Source: Effrenium voratum (taxonomy: Eukaryota; Sar; Dinophyceae; Suessiales; Symbiodiniaceae). Taken from it: a DNA stretch of 64,000 nucleotides. The first letter of the stretch is position 1; every line of letters begins with the position of its first letter. Location: positions 38,501-102,500 of the forward strand of contig CAUJNA010003739.1 in NCBI GenBank assembly GCA_963377175.1, given 5' to 3'. Shown piece after piece: positions 62,902 to 64,000 of the stretch. Both the position numbers and the translations under genes were made by a program. The notes under the pieces were generated by a model. It was given only the letters and a program-made list of their open reading frames with translations, was not told the DNA's origin and searched no databases.

Positions 62902-63394
62902 GCACCGAGTCGCAGTGTTTCACCCGCAGGGGTTGAACGACTCCGGTCCAAGTAACTCCAGGGGCATTGCGACCCGAAAGCCATTCCGCCGTTGGCGAAG
63001 TTTGAACAACCCTCACATCTTGTACACAGAAATGGGCAGGGATCTGCAACTTCCGGGGCCTTGCGGTGGAAGTCTGTGCACTTTCAAAGCCTGAAGAGCA
63101 GAATCCCTCGCCTCGCTCCATGCAGCAGGGCACAAGGTGTGAAGCCTTCCGGCAACGCTGGAAAGGGCTGAGAGATGTGTCCGAATGCTTCAGCTTGCGA
63201 GGCGTAGTTTATGTGAGGCTGCGTGGCAAATGGAGAAAAGTGCGAGGCAGCACAATGTAGGGCGCGGTGGCGGCAGGAGGGGGGGGGGGCCTCCCAGAAC
63301 TCGGAAGACAGGATGTGGCTTAGATTGGTGAATACATGATCTCAGCTATACTCAGCAGCGCAGTGGTGTCTGGATATTGAGAATAAACACATGC

Positions 63395-64000
63395 ATGCAT
63401 AATATATAATATATATGTCATACCCAGGAACATATGATAACAGCGTCACGCCAGCGTCTACACCTATACCCATGTACAACGAGCCATGCGTGTATGTAAA
63501 TACGTATATGTATATATATATATATATACATATTCATACATCCCTCTAGTGTGTTTGGTGTCTTTTTTCCTTTTTGACACCACTATATATATATATATAC
63601 ATATGTATCTAAGGTAATGTGATGAAGTGAAGTGTAGTGTAGTGTAGTGTAGTGTAGTGTGTACGTTTGTTATGAATGTATGTTTGTATGTATTTATGTA
63701 TTTATGTGTGTATGCATGTATGTTTGTATGTATTCATGTATTGTATGCAATGCAATGCAATACAATTTAATGTAATGTAATGCAATGTAAGGTAAGGTAA
63801 CGTAATGTAATGTAGTGTATGTATCTATGTATGCACGTAATGTATGTATGTATGTATGTATGTTTGTTTGTTTGTTTGTTTGTTTGTTTGTATGTTTCTA
63901 TTTTTGTATGGTTGCATGTTTGTATGCTTGTATGTTTGTATGTTTGTATGTGTGTATGTTTGTATGTTTGTATGTAATCATGTATTGTAATGTGATGTAA
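63395..64000. repeat. Simple repeats: TA, GTGTA, TGTAA, TGTT/TGTA
   Basis: TATATA tracts near 63500-63600, GTGTA x about 6 at 63628-63660, TGTAA/TGCAA pentamers at 63735-63810, then TGTA and TGTT tetramers to the window end. The array continues past the window. Between 62902 and 63395 I see no gene. Confidence 0.94.

Overview
The window looks like nuclear DNA of a dinoflagellate, most like a Symbiodiniaceae or other Suessiales genome, but I cannot name the species. The reasons are as follows. Short GC-rich exons are scattered through long introns. Every exon I can support lies on the + strand, as expected of dinoflagellate unidirectional gene arrays. Many 5' splice sites read GC (some apparently GA) instead of GT, and intron borders often carry the same dinucleotide on both sides (AG|GC...AG|GC). 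Long simple-sequence arrays are common, as are short inverted-repeat elements. There are no bacterial operons, ribosome-binding sites or phage genes. Most long open frames are low-complexity repeats or shadows.

Layout. 0.3-1.5 kb: exons of a PDZ-domain protein. 1.5-13 kb: mostly intron-like or intergenic DNA with one plausible exon near 9.7 kb, a TGTC array (7.6-8.0 kb) and a triplet array (10.9-11.4 kb). 13.2-15.7 kb: five or six exons of unknown function. 16.5-21.4 kb: exons of a cysteine-rich (EGF-like and sushi-like) membrane protein ending in a transmembrane helix. 21.9-29.9 kb: soluble exons (an SH3-like motif, helical segments, ankyrin repeats, an acidic tail) that may be its cytoplasmic part or separate genes. 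26.8-27.6 kb: a satellite of about 110 bp period. 33.2-36.3 kb: the 3' part of a glycosyltransferase-like gene with a clear stop codon. 36.8-39.6 kb: proline-rich and Gln/Ala-rich exons. 40.25-46.0 kb: a helical protein of unknown function with a clear stop. 46.4-49.9 kb: a CATA array of about 3 kb. 49.9-55.9 kb: Gln/Ala-rich coiled-coil exons, including one 415-nt exon. 56.3-59.6 kb: a Prp38-family pre-mRNA splicing factor cut into very small exons of 16, 21, 24, 41, 49, 50 and 77 nt. 61.5-62.9 kb: the 3' part of a membrane protein. 63.4-64.0 kb: more simple repeats.

The most interesting layer is not the genes but the introns. At least six families of short (about 70-150 bp) inverted-repeat elements recur across the window in both orientations. 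They are never inside a recognised exon. In several cases their terminal repeat supplies the 3' splice site (PDZ exon at 1425, exon at 15113, exon at 21889), and some are flanked by short direct repeats. This is what introners (intron-generating transposable elements) look like. The Gln/Ala-rich exons and the Prp38 exons run in the same direction without a recognised stop between them, so they may be one large gene. Exon joins below were worked out by eye from splice sites, frame and family resemblance. No RNA evidence was available.
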